From assembly GCA_951799405.1 (NCBI GenBank), contig OX637332.1:17675001-17739000 (forward strand): a DNA stretch of 64,000 bases, in the 5' to 3' direction. Of the stretch, positions 44,056-54,409 are shown piece by piece (position 1 is the stretch's first letter; each line of letters starts with the position of its first letter). The stretch is from Agapetus fuscipes. Taxonomy: Eukaryota > Arthropoda > Insecta > Trichoptera > Glossosomatidae. Below the pieces are notes generated by a model. The model worked only from the letters and a program-made list of their open reading frames with translations, did not search any database and had not been told where the DNA came from. The translations under genes were made by a program, and so were the position numbers.

Positions 44056-44721
44056 TTTTTTTCAAAATTTACTTCAAAACAAAAATATTTTTAAATTTAT
44101 TTAATACAAGTTTTGAGTTTTATATATATAGCTGTTTTGAATACGTACTTTAGCAAAATAATAATTTATCTGAATACACTGATTGGTAGGTACTGTCTTT
44201 TAATATTTATTTTTAATTCACCAATATTTTTTTTTTTTTTAACATAATAATGTCTGATAGTACATAATTATTTATTTCGTCTCAAGTCTTTCAAACACAC
44301 AGGTAGGTAGTTAATGTACATTCACACACTTGTAAACAAAGGATAGTTATTCAAAAACTTTTTCTCGATGAATCTGGAACGTTCTTTTGTAATATTTTTC
44401 AAGATTTTTATTTATTTATTTTATTTTTTTTTTAATCACACACAATAATAAAAAAACTATGGTCCAATTTGATGACTTTCTCAATGCGGTAAAATAGTCA
44501 TTATGTTATGTCCAGAATTATGTCCAGAATTATGTTCCATATGATGTTCCAGAATTTATAAGCAACTTGCTTTTGCGTCTTTTCTTTTAACAAAAATTTA
44601 TAAACACTTGTTTTCACAAAAGTCAGTTCACACAAAGTTCAATTTGAATAAAGTTCATTTTAACACTATTTAATTTATTTTATTTATTTTTAGACAGAAG
44701 ATCTTAATTTTTCTTGACAAT

Positions 44722-44738
44722 TCCGCACCTGACGCCAA
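44722..44738 (-). promoter_or_regulatory. Primer-binding site
   Basis: On the minus strand, TGGCGTCAGGTGCGG begins two bases inside the 5' LTR. The TGG start complements a tRNA CCA end. I cannot name the tRNA with confidence. Confidence 0.75.
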
Positions 44739-44739
44739 T

Positions 44740-45202
44740 TGTTACGAAATTAGGGTTCAATTGTCTTCAAATTAAAAATACACAGGTCTTCTTCAATAGT
44801 TATTTATTTTACACAGTTACAAAATTTATTTTCACACTACTTTCTCGATTATTCCACTTGGTTTTGGTTCACTGATCAGATGACTTCGATGTGTTTGTAA
44901 GTCTCTATGATACTGGCGCTCTGCAGGCCATTCCCACCCTTTATACTCTTTAGAGTAGTATGATCTAGACCTAAAGTCGCTAGACGGTTCGAGCAATTAT
45001 TACTTCTCGATGATTCACGTACTACCTAGACACAACCAAAATCCTACCTACAAATGTAATACAGTATTCCTATAATTATAACAAATACCTACTTAGCCTA
45101 GAGAATTCTTATAACTATAACTATCCATACTTATTTCAATATTTATATTTACATAACACTATAACTACCCATACTTATTTCAATATTTATATTTACATAA
45201 CA
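44740..45202 (-). repeat. Gypsy 5' LTR
   Basis: 463 bp. On the minus strand a TATAAAG box (about 44939-44945) and an AATAAA signal (about 44807-44812) give the usual U3-R-U5 layout. It reads as identical to the 3' LTR. Confidence 0.95.
44939..44946 (-). promoter_or_regulatory. LTR TATA box
   Basis: GTATAAAG on the minus strand, about 880 bp upstream of the gag-pol ATG. It is a good candidate core promoter; the start site is not visible. Confidence 0.55.
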
Positions 45203-45206
45203 ATAT

Positions 45207-45528
45207 ATACTAGTTAGTGAAGAACCATTTTTTGTGTTGTTTTTGGCGATTTTTTTTTCATATTTTCGTTTTGGAGCTTTACTGTGAAATAATTCTTTAT
45301 AGTTGAATGCCAAAGTTTTTTTTTTCACTTTACAAAGCCGTCAAATCCAGAGGATCGGAAGTGGATTTAATTACTTCAAAGATGTAGAAGGGATTTTTCG
45401 TCTAAATAATATTTTATGTAAAATTATAAATTGTATTTTATGAATTTGTGTAATTTTTTATGGTTCATCGTATTCAGAGTTTTAGCGCTCATGTTCGTTA
45501 AAGATCTGTTTTATTTAGCAATACCATA
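45207..45528. other. No gene recognised
   Basis: AT-rich intron sequence to the right of the Gypsy element. Confidence 0.5.
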
Positions 45529-45529
45529 T

Positions 45530-45605
45530 CATGCAGCACGTGTAAGCGCAAACTTACACAAGTGTGATTGAGGAAATGCACGAAATATAAATACGTTTTA
45601 CATAC
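45530..45605 (+). repeat. Repeat family R3 fragment
   Basis: CATGCAGCACGTGTAAGCGC and the following AACTTACAC belong to the central R3 block. Confidence 0.55.
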
Positions 45606-45835
45606 AAATAATTGTTTTCATAATCACATATTTTCAAATTTTAAAGTAAAAATACATACAGCCAAAAAACATCTAGGTACACACATACGCAAAATGAGAA
45701 ATAATTTCTAACACCTGTTCAATTTGGATTCAAATATCCAGTTTGAATAAAAATAGTCACAAATCAAACTTAATGCATGAATACTTACTTACTATCTATT
45801 ACAAAATCCAGAATTAAAATACTCTCTTTATTAAA

Positions 45836-46081
45836 GGGGGCCGACCGTACGCCAAGTACTTCAGTTCAAGTGGAAGTTGCCCTGTTTCCGAAAGGGCTGG
45901 TTCTCATTGTTTGTGAAGGCTGTGTAAGCCTTATCAGTACCTTTGTTGTTTTGAATTTAAAAATTAAAACTGAAACATAAATTCATTTCTGACACCCTTG
46001 TTGTGAATCGAACCCTTGCTCTCGGCATGGAATGCAAGATAGCCACGATAACACAAGACTACCTCTGAGCTATGTCCGGAC
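45836..46081 (-). repeat. SINE family S1 copy
   Basis: Minus-strand S1. The left part has AGTACTTCAGTTCAAGTGG; the head is at the right, with GTGAATCGAACCC and GAGCTATGTCCGGA. The A-box side has a short insertion (GATAACACAAGACTACC). Confidence 0.75.
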
Positions 46082-46115
46082 TAAATGTCTCATCAATTTA
46101 TAATAAAATAATATT

Positions 46116-46410
46116 AGGATGATTTATTTGGTGAGCGCTGTTTTTGTGTGTATCACACCTCAAGAGCCCTCTGCGAGCTTGGTCGACGCTGTAGAAAGCG
46201 CCAATTCTCAAACAAGACCCAGTTGTTGTAAGGTTGGATGGACCTTTCAGTGACCGGTCTTTGGTAAAGACTTATGAATTTTTCAACTCAGCGAAGAGCA
46301 CATTCGAAATATAAATGGTACATTTTTGTGCTCCGCCGGGATCCGAATCCACAACCTTCCATTTACGAGTCCGAAGTGTTGCCACTACGGACTGCGGACC
46401 GGTCCAAGAT
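46116..46410 (-). repeat. SINE family S2 body joined to 5S rRNA
   Basis: Minus-strand S2. The tRNA-like head ends at GGACCGG and runs through ATCTTGGACC straight into 5S rRNA sequence at 46411. The same junction (GGTCCAAGATGCCAAC) occurs at 58329-58344 and 58555-58570. Confidence 0.85.
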
Positions 46411-46527
46411 GCCAACGACACGCGGTGTACCTGAGCGGTCACCCATCCAAGTACTGTCCGCGCCCAATGTTGCTTAACTTCGGTGATCTATGGGAACCGG
46501 TGCTTTCAACATGGTAACGTCGTTGAC
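46411..46527 (-). rRNA. 5S rRNA-like sequence, head of chimeric SINE
   Basis: On the minus strand it runs from GTCAACGAC to GTCGTTGGC, and these ends pair as 5S helix I with one G-U. Internal 5S blocks are present: GATCACCGAAGTTAAGCA, GTACTTGGATGGGTGACC and GGGCGCGG. It is about 117 nt, close to the 5S length. Because it runs on into a SINE, and truncated copies of the junction occur elsewhere, it is a SINE head supplying a type 1 pol III promoter rather than a ribosomal gene. Confidence 0.8.
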
Positions 46528-46601
46528 AAATAGTATTTAGTAATAGTATGTATTTCATTTAATTATTTCTGAGAAAAAAGTAATTATAAATTTCATTGAG
46601 T

Positions 46602-46785
46602 TCGGTCCATAGCTCGGTTGGTAGAGTGCTTCCATTCCATGTCGTGAGCCCGGGTTCGAATCCCACCGAGGGTGTCAGAAATTATTTCCCATTTCGGTGT
46701 TTATCAGAAAATAAAATACCGACAAGGTTTACTCGGCCTTTATAAGAAATTAGTACCAGCCCCCTCGGGAGCTTTAACATTATAT
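46602..46785 (+). repeat. SINE family S1, 5' part
   Basis: Has an excellent tRNA-like head (TAGCTCGGTTGGTAGAG and GGGTTCGAATCCC), then body to CCCTCGGGAGCT. The 3' part is lost. Confidence 0.85.
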
Positions 46786-46859
46786 GTAGATGCGGTCTCG
46801 TATTTTTTACGACTCGTGGGACAAAACCTTTTGGGAAAATTGTGCGGTTCTCATTGTTT

Positions 46860-47115
46860 TTAGTATATGGGTTACAACAAAAGCGATTGCAGTTCCCAAT
46901 CTACTAATGAACGACGCGACGGTTTTACAGTTCTCGCGCGCTTCGGCACAGAGCGGGGCGATATTGAGGGATAATTGAATTGCGCTACACCGACACAGTG
47001 TAAACGCCCGGCACTCCATATTAACGCGCTGACAATCGCCACAAATTACTCTCGCAGCAATTTCATGTCAACGAATGGGACAAAGCGGATTGCCAGAGCT
47101 CGCAATCTAAATATT
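46860..47115. other. CpG-rich unique block
   Basis: Markedly richer in CG dinucleotides than its flanks (TTCTCGCGCGCTTCGG, CGACGCGACGG). It has no recognised coding or repeat content. It could be a regulatory element or the edge of an unrecognised repeat. Confidence 0.4.
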
Positions 47116-47127
47116 ATATATATCGAC

Positions 47128-47425
47128 GGTTAAAAGGAAGTAGGGCATAAACGACAAAAACTAAATTGTTCAGGAGAGCAGTTTAAAGTTTGAGATTGCA
47201 GAAAAATGGTATAACTTTATTTATTTATTTTTTATCTTATCGTTAAAATCAAAACAGTTCTAAAATAAAAAAAAATAAAAGCATTTTTTGGCATTCCTAC
47301 TAATGAGGTTTTACGATGTTTTACGATTTTTTATGTCACAAGCGCCTTTAGAACAAAAAAAGACCAAAATCTTGTCGGTTACTCAAAAACCATATTTTGA
47401 AAACGCAGTTGTTTGCTTGGGTCGT
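47128..47425 (-). repeat. Repeat family R6, copy 2
   Basis: Inverted counterpart of 17860-18172. It shares GACGGTTAAAAGGAAGTAGG-like, GAGAGCAGTTTAAAGTTTGA-like and ATGTCACAAGCGCC blocks. The R6 edges coincide with GACGGTT at the left and the AACAAAC-type block at the right. Confidence 0.75.
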
Positions 47426-47429
47426 TTCA

Positions 47430-48500
47430 TTATCTACCACACGACGAGGGTGTCTTAACCATAAAGTAGACGATTACACAATTGCCAAAAACAAAACACA
47501 ACCTTCTAGGAGCCAACGACGGATGTTCACCATCAACAAGGAGTACCAGCATCTACCAGCGTTTCTAGATCCCTGATCTACCTTTACCTTCATCATGGAC
47601 CAAGGACTAAGGATCTTCAACAAACTCTCTGAGTGGAAAGTTCTCACCATTTGGAGAACTATAAAGAACATGAATGTCTTGGATGCAGGAGCACGGCCTT
47701 TGGCTCACCTGTACCATAATTTTTGATCCAACCCGGATTTCTTTTCTCTTTCATCAGGGGGGGGAACTCTACAACAACAAAAATCATCGTAGAGCTATGG
47801 GAGTTAGCGCATTAGAAAGAACAGAGAATTTTAAGTGGGATAGCATTCATTACTCATTTTTGACCAAAACGTCGCTTATTCCTTTTAACCGTCGCGTCGA
47901 TATGATGCAGGTGGGTAGTATGTACATATAGGTACTTTCGGTCTGCGGACAAACATTACACAGGTGTGAAGAACAAATGTATTTATGTATCTTAACTTTC
48001 AAAAACGAAATATTTAGCTAGACCGCTGTAAATATTAGGATCAAATTAAAAAAGGAAGATTACTTTCAAGATTGATCTTGTGAAGTTTCATGCTGGATTT
48101 AAAAATGAAACATTTAAAAAAAATTAAAAGGAAACATTTAAAAATTTTTAAAATGAAACATTTAATAAATTTGATGAAATTTGAGAAAAAAAGTGTTAAC
48201 TACCTTCGAGATGGATCGTTCGAAAGTTCGTGTTGATTGAATGACAAACACACACTTAAATTTTGAAACGAAAGGCTATGATATTAGTTGTTACAACTGT
48301 TATATGAATTACAAGTCAAGTTCATATCCAACAATTCACTTATTTTGATACATATTTTGACCAATCAGATTTCTAGTAGTTTGAATTAAGACTCGTTCTT
48401 GGAAGGTGGTGAGATGAGCTTAATTCCTGTCAAAGGACGACAAAAATATCGTTTAATTAAAAAAAAACACCTATTGTTGATTTAAAACATCTATCTGCCT
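47430..48500. other. No gene recognised
   Basis: AT-rich intron sequence. A few frames of about 80 codons show no recognisable protein. Confidence 0.5.
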
Positions 48501-48502
48501 TT

Positions 48503-48625
48503 ACCGATCGGGTACCAAAAGTCCATCCAGCCTTATGGCAACTTGGCCGTCTCGAGAATTTGTGCTTTCTACAGCAACAACAAAACTTGCAGTAGGCTCT
48601 TGAAGTGTGATTCACACAAAGCAGT
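48503..48625 (+). repeat. SINE family S2, 3' fragment
   Basis: Diverged tail half: CCATCCAGCCTTATGGCAAC to GAAGTGTGATTCACACAAAG. Confidence 0.7.
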
Positions 48626-48629
48626 AACT

Positions 48630-49299
48630 ATAACTATAACTCTGTGGACATTCCGCTAAATGTGGTCAGAGCCTCTGCAGAGCTGCTTCTGCAGAGTGCT
48701 TACTGAAAATATCATCGTAGTATTTTATATCACTTTATTTGTATGGCTTATTACGTATTTTACACACCGCATGACCGTGTTTCAATTAAATTGACATAAA
48801 ACAATGCAAGCTGGCAGGTGAATCTAGCTTTACACTTCTTTGGTTTTATTGAAGCAAGAAAATTGACTACTGTTCATCCCCTTCGAGCTTGTTTTTTTTA
48901 TGCCCATCAGAAGTAATTTCACATAAGCAATGCTTGTATGTGTATTGGACCAATGCCTTATGCCTTATGAATGCTGGAAATTGATTTTAAAAATATTTAA
49001 AATAACTCTCACGTCATCGTGTTTTACGTTTTTTTCTAAGCTCAGGTTGTGTAGAATGTGATTCTTACAAAAGTTCATCTTTGAATCAAGTGGTTGATAC
49101 GTAAAAGAAGCACTGGGGGGACGAGTTCATAGCACAATTATTTTTTTTAATTGCATTATTTTATATTAGCACCTAAGTTTAGTGTTAAATTTCGTCGGGT
49201 TTTTGATTATTGTATGTAGAACCATTCGGAAGCTTCTAGAACATGTTAGATTTTCTTCCTCAGGAATGTGTCTCACCGTTGCGGTGTTTTGTTCCACAG
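48630..49299. other. Intron sequence before SCYL2 exon
   Basis: AT-rich. It contains a short block (ACATTCCGCTAAATGTGGTC) also seen near 6530 and 58905. It ends in the acceptor TTTGTTCCACAG. Confidence 0.5.
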
Positions 49300-49434
49300 G
49301 AGGCAGGCGGCGGGCCTTGCGTGGGACCCCCGGCCACCGGCGCATCGGCTCCTGCGGGCCCCCCCCAACCAAGACCGCAGCACGCCAGGGAGTACTACTT
49401 CATAGACATGGAGATGCGCTACGGACTTCTACAG
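49300..49434 (+). CDS. SCYL2: SCYL2-like pseudokinase, exon (linker to C-lobe)
   Basis: An internal exon of 135 bp, 45 codons, phase 0 on both sides. Acceptor TTCCACAG, donor GTAACA. The first 28 or so residues are a Gly/Ala/Pro-rich linker (GGGPCVGPPATGASAPAG and on). Next comes the conserved segment ending DMEMRYGLLQ, which matches the SCYL2 'DVETKYGLLQ'-type segment at the N-lobe/C-lobe junction. It follows the 33240-33464 exon in frame and supports the same gene. Coding here is strongly GC-rich against AT-rich introns, so part of the linker may be a lineage-specific low-complexity insertion. A short upstream extension of the open frame is intron. Confidence 0.92.
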
Positions 49435-49605
49435 GTAACACCAAACGCATTCTTTAAATTCTTGCACGGCTGGCGGTCAACACTCGAGTTTGCTTTCCGG
49501 GTACAACCGCTTTGCATCATTGCGACGCATGAATGTCACAAAATAAATCTGCCAACCGTCAAACAGAGAAAGCTCATGTACTTTTATGTTTATTTGCCTT
49601 CTCCA

Positions 49606-51946
49606 TTAAGGTGGATCGAAATCGTTTTTTTGGGAATTTCGATTTTGCGTTTTTGCCAAAAGCTGCTCTATATCAATACAAGCAATAAATTGTACTACCA
49701 TTAGGTCGAAATATTTGATCTTATACTGCCCCAAAGACTCGAAAACTTAATAAAAATCATAAAAACTGCTATATACTAAAAAAAAATTTTTATTTATTAA
49801 GAAAAATATAATAGTAGTATATTGAAGTTCAAATTTAAGTACACAGCATGATTTTCTATAAATGATAGAAAAAATACCCTTTTATGGCAAAAAAAATTAA
49901 AAAATGTCTATCAACAGAAGTCTAGATAAAAGTGATTTTAAGAGAATTGGTAATCTTTCTTTAAATTGAAAAAATGCATTATTTGTCGTGATTCCAGGTT
50001 TGTTTTAATAAATCTATCTCTTCTGATAAGACCGCAAACAGCAACTGAAGTTTTTGTTACAATTTTTACTAATCTTTCAGTGGCTAACGTGTAGCAAGAA
50101 AAATGGAAATGGCTTGATATTAGTTCGTCAACAAGCGGTGGATTTTCTTAACAACGTGATGTTAATTAACTGTTCATCCATTTTGTAACAGGCGCCTTGG
50201 TCACATTATTTTCGTGCCAGTTTATAAAGTTTTTTATAATTGTTTCCATCAAAATCAAGTTTTGGCCGATCGTAGTTCGAATTGTCAAAATTGTTTCCTG
50301 TCGCGTTTCAATATTCTTCACAAGGCTAGAACTCATAGAAAGGCTAAGCGAGTAAGATGTTTGTTGGGTAATTGAAATATCCATTTTTCTGTATTATGGA
50401 TGTAGTATCTGCTTTAAATTATCTGTCAAATATCGCGACAGCTAGATTGTCTTGTGTAAGTGCCTAGCACCATTAATACAATGTGGTTAGTTTTGATGTA
50501 AGACCACATAAGAGCATCCGCTTTTATTTTATAATTGATAATATTAACAGCTTGTCAGAAGGCTAAAAAAAAAACATAAAGCCGTAGTATTCTGTGAGCC
50601 ATCTTGAATGCACTAGTTTTCCAGGGTTTCTTTTTAATAAGCTTTGAGAACAATATCCAGACTTTATAGTTATTCTCCGTCTAAAAGGTACATCACATTG
50701 GATAGTTAGAAACGAGACTATTGGAAGCTCTTCACAACTTTTTAATACCTTTTCTATGGGTCCAGAGTAACTTTTTTGTCCACTTGTACAACCATCAATA
50801 TATTCAAATAATTGGCGCGGCAGTTCGTTGGCATGGAGTTGACAAATACACCACTGCAGCGGTTTTACTAGATATTTTATGTACTGTGACCTTGCATCCT
50901 TAATTAGACTAATATGCTCCTGTACAATTATATTTCTCTTATGATCCACCATATTAAAGGTTTTATTTTTACGCCCATCAAAGTATAAACCCAAATCTTA
51001 GTAATCAGAATCAGTTGTGACACCGCTGAACTTAGTTCTCTGCTTTTCACGGGCTCTTCTAATTTTATTTTGATCAAAAACTTTGGATGAATTGTTGCCA
51101 AAACAAGAGCAGCTTCAGTTTTATTGGAAATGACAAATTTATTCACAGGGTTTTCCAGTATGCCAAAATCAATAGTTTTTAATGAATATGAATACGAAGT
51201 TTGAAGTAGCGGTCTCTGAAGTGCTAGTTTTTCTATTACTGTTGAGACTGGTTGTTGAGAGACATCAGTTGATAGGTCAGACAGATTTGGCAATAAAATT
51301 GTAGCTTTTTTTTCGTATGTTTCATATTTCTGTTTCCGGTTTAGTTTTTATTTAATTTCTCGCAGCAGTTTTCAAATCAACACTCCTTATGATCATTTAT
51401 CTTTTGGTTTTTTGATCAATCAGAATATTTTTCAGTTATCGGTACTATAAGATGTTTTGCATAGTTAAATGAAGCCAATCTGTTGCATTAACACGCTTAT
51501 ATATCAAAAATACACTTAAAAGATCTCTCGCAAATTTGTATGCGCAAAAAATATGAGTAGCGTACAACTATAGTCACATCTCTGAGAGCACCGAATGGGT
51601 GACGCGCGTCTGCGCGGAGTAACAAAGTTAGGGGGTGCCTCCACCCACCCCTCTCAAATTACAAGATACCAAACACGTAATAATAACTATTTCATTCATT
51701 TTAAAGAAACAAAATTATATTTCGTTTGATTTTATCCAATAATTAATTCTTAAGCACAGGGGTAAAAATGAGTAGTTTTATGTATTTTTGTAATTTTTCT
51801 GATGACTTGGGGCAGTATAATTAATTAATATTTTGATAAGGTTTTTTTTATATCAGATACTCACCCCATAGAGCAACTTTTCTGCATAACGCAATTACGA
51901 AAAAATGATATTTATTTTTTTCCATACATACAGCGATCCACCTTAT
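49606..51946. mobile_element. DNA transposon with long inverted ends
   Basis: The ends are inverted: AAGGTGGATCG at 49608-49618 and CGATCCACCTT at 51934-51944. Similarity continues inward for about 170 bp, for example ATACTGCCCCAAAGAC against the inverse of GACTTGGGGCAGTAT. The flanking TA at both sides could be a TA target duplication. Inside is a broken minus-strand gene. I cannot assign a superfamily. Confidence 0.65.
50563..51293 (-). pseudogene. Decayed transposase-like gene
   Basis: Two overlapping minus-strand frames (50928-51293 and 50563-50994) appear to be one gene with a frameshift near 50930-50990. The first begins MPNLSDLSTDVSQQ. The second has GLYFDGRKNKTF, PLQWCICQLHANELP, YIDGCTSGQ, and NPGKLVHSRWLT. 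I recognise this set from a family of uncharacterised insect proteins with many genomic copies. With the flanking inverted ends, a transposase origin is likely. Catalytic residues are not identified. The frames are too short and too broken for activity. Confidence 0.55.
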
Positions 51947-52309
51947 TCTCCATCTTATCATAGAAAGACAATCGGACGAAAGGACATCGTGGCTGCACAA
52001 TTTGTGCCAGTGGTCTGGCAAAAACACCAAGTTCCTATTTCACGAGACACATCTGTAGAGATAACGGCCCCTTCTAGTGGAATGTGCGGCTAGATGCAAA
52101 CAAATAAAAAAAAAAGTAATTTAGGATTATACGGCATACTTAGTTTAAAATATTATATTTTGATACTCAATGCCTTAATAATTATTTTAATCAACCATTT
52201 AATTGTTCTGAGAGATTAAGATTATAAATCGAAACTACCACTTCACCCAATTCAACTCAAGTAACTTCCAATGCATCTTGCAAATGCAGCAAGCATAATA
52301 TGAAACTTG

Positions 52310-52566
52310 TTGATCTATATAATCTATAATCTAAGTTGCAAGGATATATTCATTTAAAGCTCTCAGATGTATGCCCACAAACCAACAAGTGTAGTTCGCG
52401 CTTACAAATGCTGAATGTGTACTTACAAATAAAATCCAAACCTCAAATGAACATAAGCCCCACAACTTTTGCCGACCTTCCCTGAAACAGGGGTGACATT
52501 GGCAAAGTGAACCATTTTTTACAGTATGGGTGGTCAGCCTCATACCAACCTATAAGTCAAGGAATA
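52310..52566 (-). repeat. Repeat family R3 copy
   Basis: Full minus-strand copy. It shares the private block AGCTCTCAGATG-like and GCCCCACAACTTTTGCCGAC with the inverted copy at 53143-53393. Confidence 0.85.
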
Positions 52567-52689
52567 TGAATAATAAATTACATTTAAATATAAAAAAGAA
52601 CAAAACCTTACAAAGAAATCTATACAAAAAAAGTCAAAAATTTCCTATGCAAAAAATGTAGCAAATGAATACACCAACATTAGAAATCA

Positions 52690-52815
52690 ACATTGCAGAT
52701 TAGCCGCCACTTCTTCCTGTCCTTGCATACTTCTTTCATTTCATCCAGAGTCATAACCTTTTTCATACAAGTCCTCCTTTTATTATGACTCTGGATATCC
52801 CATTCATTCGCTATT
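52690..52815 (-). pseudogene. LINE C-terminal relic
   Basis: The minus strand can be read as a lysine-rich stretch with EMKEVCKDRKKWR-like ends. It is similar to 6545-6700. The relic is short and has no reverse transcriptase core, so the call is tentative. Confidence 0.3.
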
Positions 52816-53142
52816 TCAGAGATTGCTGAAATCAATATGCTGAAACGAGCAATTGATTTAGTAGCTCGTTGTAATATTATCGGGTTATGTAATCATTATT
52901 AACAGCCTCCATCAAACACATTATTATCAGTAACAACGTTACGAGGATATTTAGGACACTAGAAACATTAAATTGACCGGTGTCTAGTGATTTACCCGGT
53001 CACATCGAGTATAAAACATTGTGTTAAAACTCAAACGTTGCGTGGACGATGGAATCGATTTTTTTTTTTAATACCGTTCGGCTATGTGACGTCACCATGG
53101 CAAATAATTGTTTTTTTTTCAAATTGAAGGGTTATTCTTTTT

Positions 53143-53395
53143 ATTCCTTGACTTATAGGTTGGTATGAGGCTGACCACCCATACTGTAAAAAATGGTTCA
53201 CTTTGCAAATGTCACCCCTGTGTCAGGGAAGGTCGGCAAAAGTTGTGGGGCTTATGTTCATTTGAGTTTTGGATTTTATTTGTAAGTACACATTCAGCAT
53301 TTGTAAGCGCGAACTACACGTGTTTGTAGGTGGGCATGCATTTGAGAGCTCTAAATGAAAATATCCTTGCAACTTAGATTATAGATTATAGAAGG
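53143..53395 (+). repeat. Repeat family R3 copy
   Basis: Full copy, TTCCTTGACTTATAGGTTGG to AACTTAGATTATAGATTATA. It shows R3's complete 5' edge and two-unit tail. Confidence 0.85.
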
Positions 53396-53958
53396 GTAGT
53401 AGACATAATTTTTTTCTACTATAAAGTTTTCTTCTCAACGATATCTTTTAATGAATCATTTTGTAGTTTTAACCATTAAGTACATGTTGTATAGAAAGGT
53501 GATGTAATTTGTTGTTAAATGATTAAATTAATACATAATATTGTCACAAAAAATAATTTGTGTATATTGAGGAGGAAGATACCCAACATTTTTCGAAAGA
53601 TCTGTTACACGCAAAATTGGACTTTCTGGAACACCATCGCCCATATAAATAACGAAGCGTTTTGCGTGACCTGTCTTCATAAGCCAGTTTTTGAGTAGAT
53701 TGATGATATTGTTAAAAATATGTCCAAGAAATCCTGCTGAAAACTAAATACGAACTTATAAATACTTGATCACGTCTGAGTTTTCATTTTTCTAAAAATA
53801 ACTTCATAGAAGACAAATCAGATAACTATCAACAAGGCATGCTTGGCCTTCTGAAGGTCATTGAAATTTCTTCTCATTATTGTTTTTCCTTTTCTTCTGT
53901 GGCAAGGAAACCGCCACTTTGAGTAGTTTTATTTTTTAAAACAAATAGGTTAAGATTG
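53396..53958. other. No gene recognised
   Basis: AT-rich intron sequence. Confidence 0.5.
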
Positions 53959-53959
53959 A

Positions 53960-54094
53960 TCGGTCCGTAGTCCAGTGGTTAGCGCTTAAATTCATAAACC
54001 TTCACCAAAGACCGGTTATCAAAATGTCCATCCAGCCTTACAGCAGGTCTTGCTTGAGAGTTGGCGCTTTGTAGCGCAGCCAAGCTCGTAAAAG
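53960..54094 (+). repeat. SINE family S2, internally deleted
   Basis: Head GGTCCGTAGTCCAGTGGTTA jumps to TTCATAAACCTTCACCAAAG, then the body runs to GCAGCCAAGCTCG. The B-box region is deleted. It abuts the S1 copy at 54095. Confidence 0.7.
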
Positions 54095-54408
54095 TCCGGT
54101 CGATTTCTCAGTTGGTAGAATGCTTGCATCCTATGCCTAGAGCAAAGGTTCGATCCCCATCGAGGGTTTTAGAAATGATTTCCCGTTTTGGTGTTTATTT
54201 CAAAGACAAATACCGGCAAGGTTACTCAGCTTTCACAAGAAATGAGAACCAGCCCTCAAGGGAGCTGGAAACCTCCACTTCAACTGACGTGGTTGGTGTG
54301 AGGCCGGCCCCCTTACCCATAAAAATAAATAGGTCCCGAATCGCCACATGTGACCCCTCGGGTATAACGCAGGCAAAAAGTTACACTAAACGTGTAGCTT
54401 AGTTGCGT
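54095..54408 (+). repeat. SINE family S1, full copy
   Basis: GTCCGGTCGATTTCTCAGTT to TGTAGCTTAGTTGCG. It is the most complete plus-strand S1 copy, with A-box, B-box GGTTCGATCCC and full body. Confidence 0.85.
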
Positions 54409-54409
54409 C

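Larger units (their letters stand above)
38160..45202 (-). mobile_element. Complete Gypsy-class LTR retrotransposon
   Basis: 7043 bp on the minus strand: 5' LTR (44740-45202), primer-binding site, one gag-pol frame (38623-44055), polypurine tract and 3' LTR (38160-38622). The target duplication is ATAT. Matching LTRs and an unbroken frame point to a young, possibly active copy. It sits antisense in SCYL2 intron 1, about 4 kb from the next exon. No envelope gene is present. In its place the pol frame is extended by a macrodomain-like region and a CCCH zinc finger. Confidence 0.95.

Noticed and set aside
43547..44104. Plus-strand open frame of 185 codons
   Set aside because: It is antisense to the Gypsy Gag coiled-coil region and has no independent support.
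38160..45202. Endogenous retrovirus with envelope
   Set aside because: No envelope-like frame, signal peptide or membrane segment follows the integrase; the extension is macrodomain-like plus CCCH.
46411..46527. A genuine 5S rRNA gene
   Set aside because: It is joined to a SINE, diverges at several positions, and truncated copies of the same junction occur nearby.
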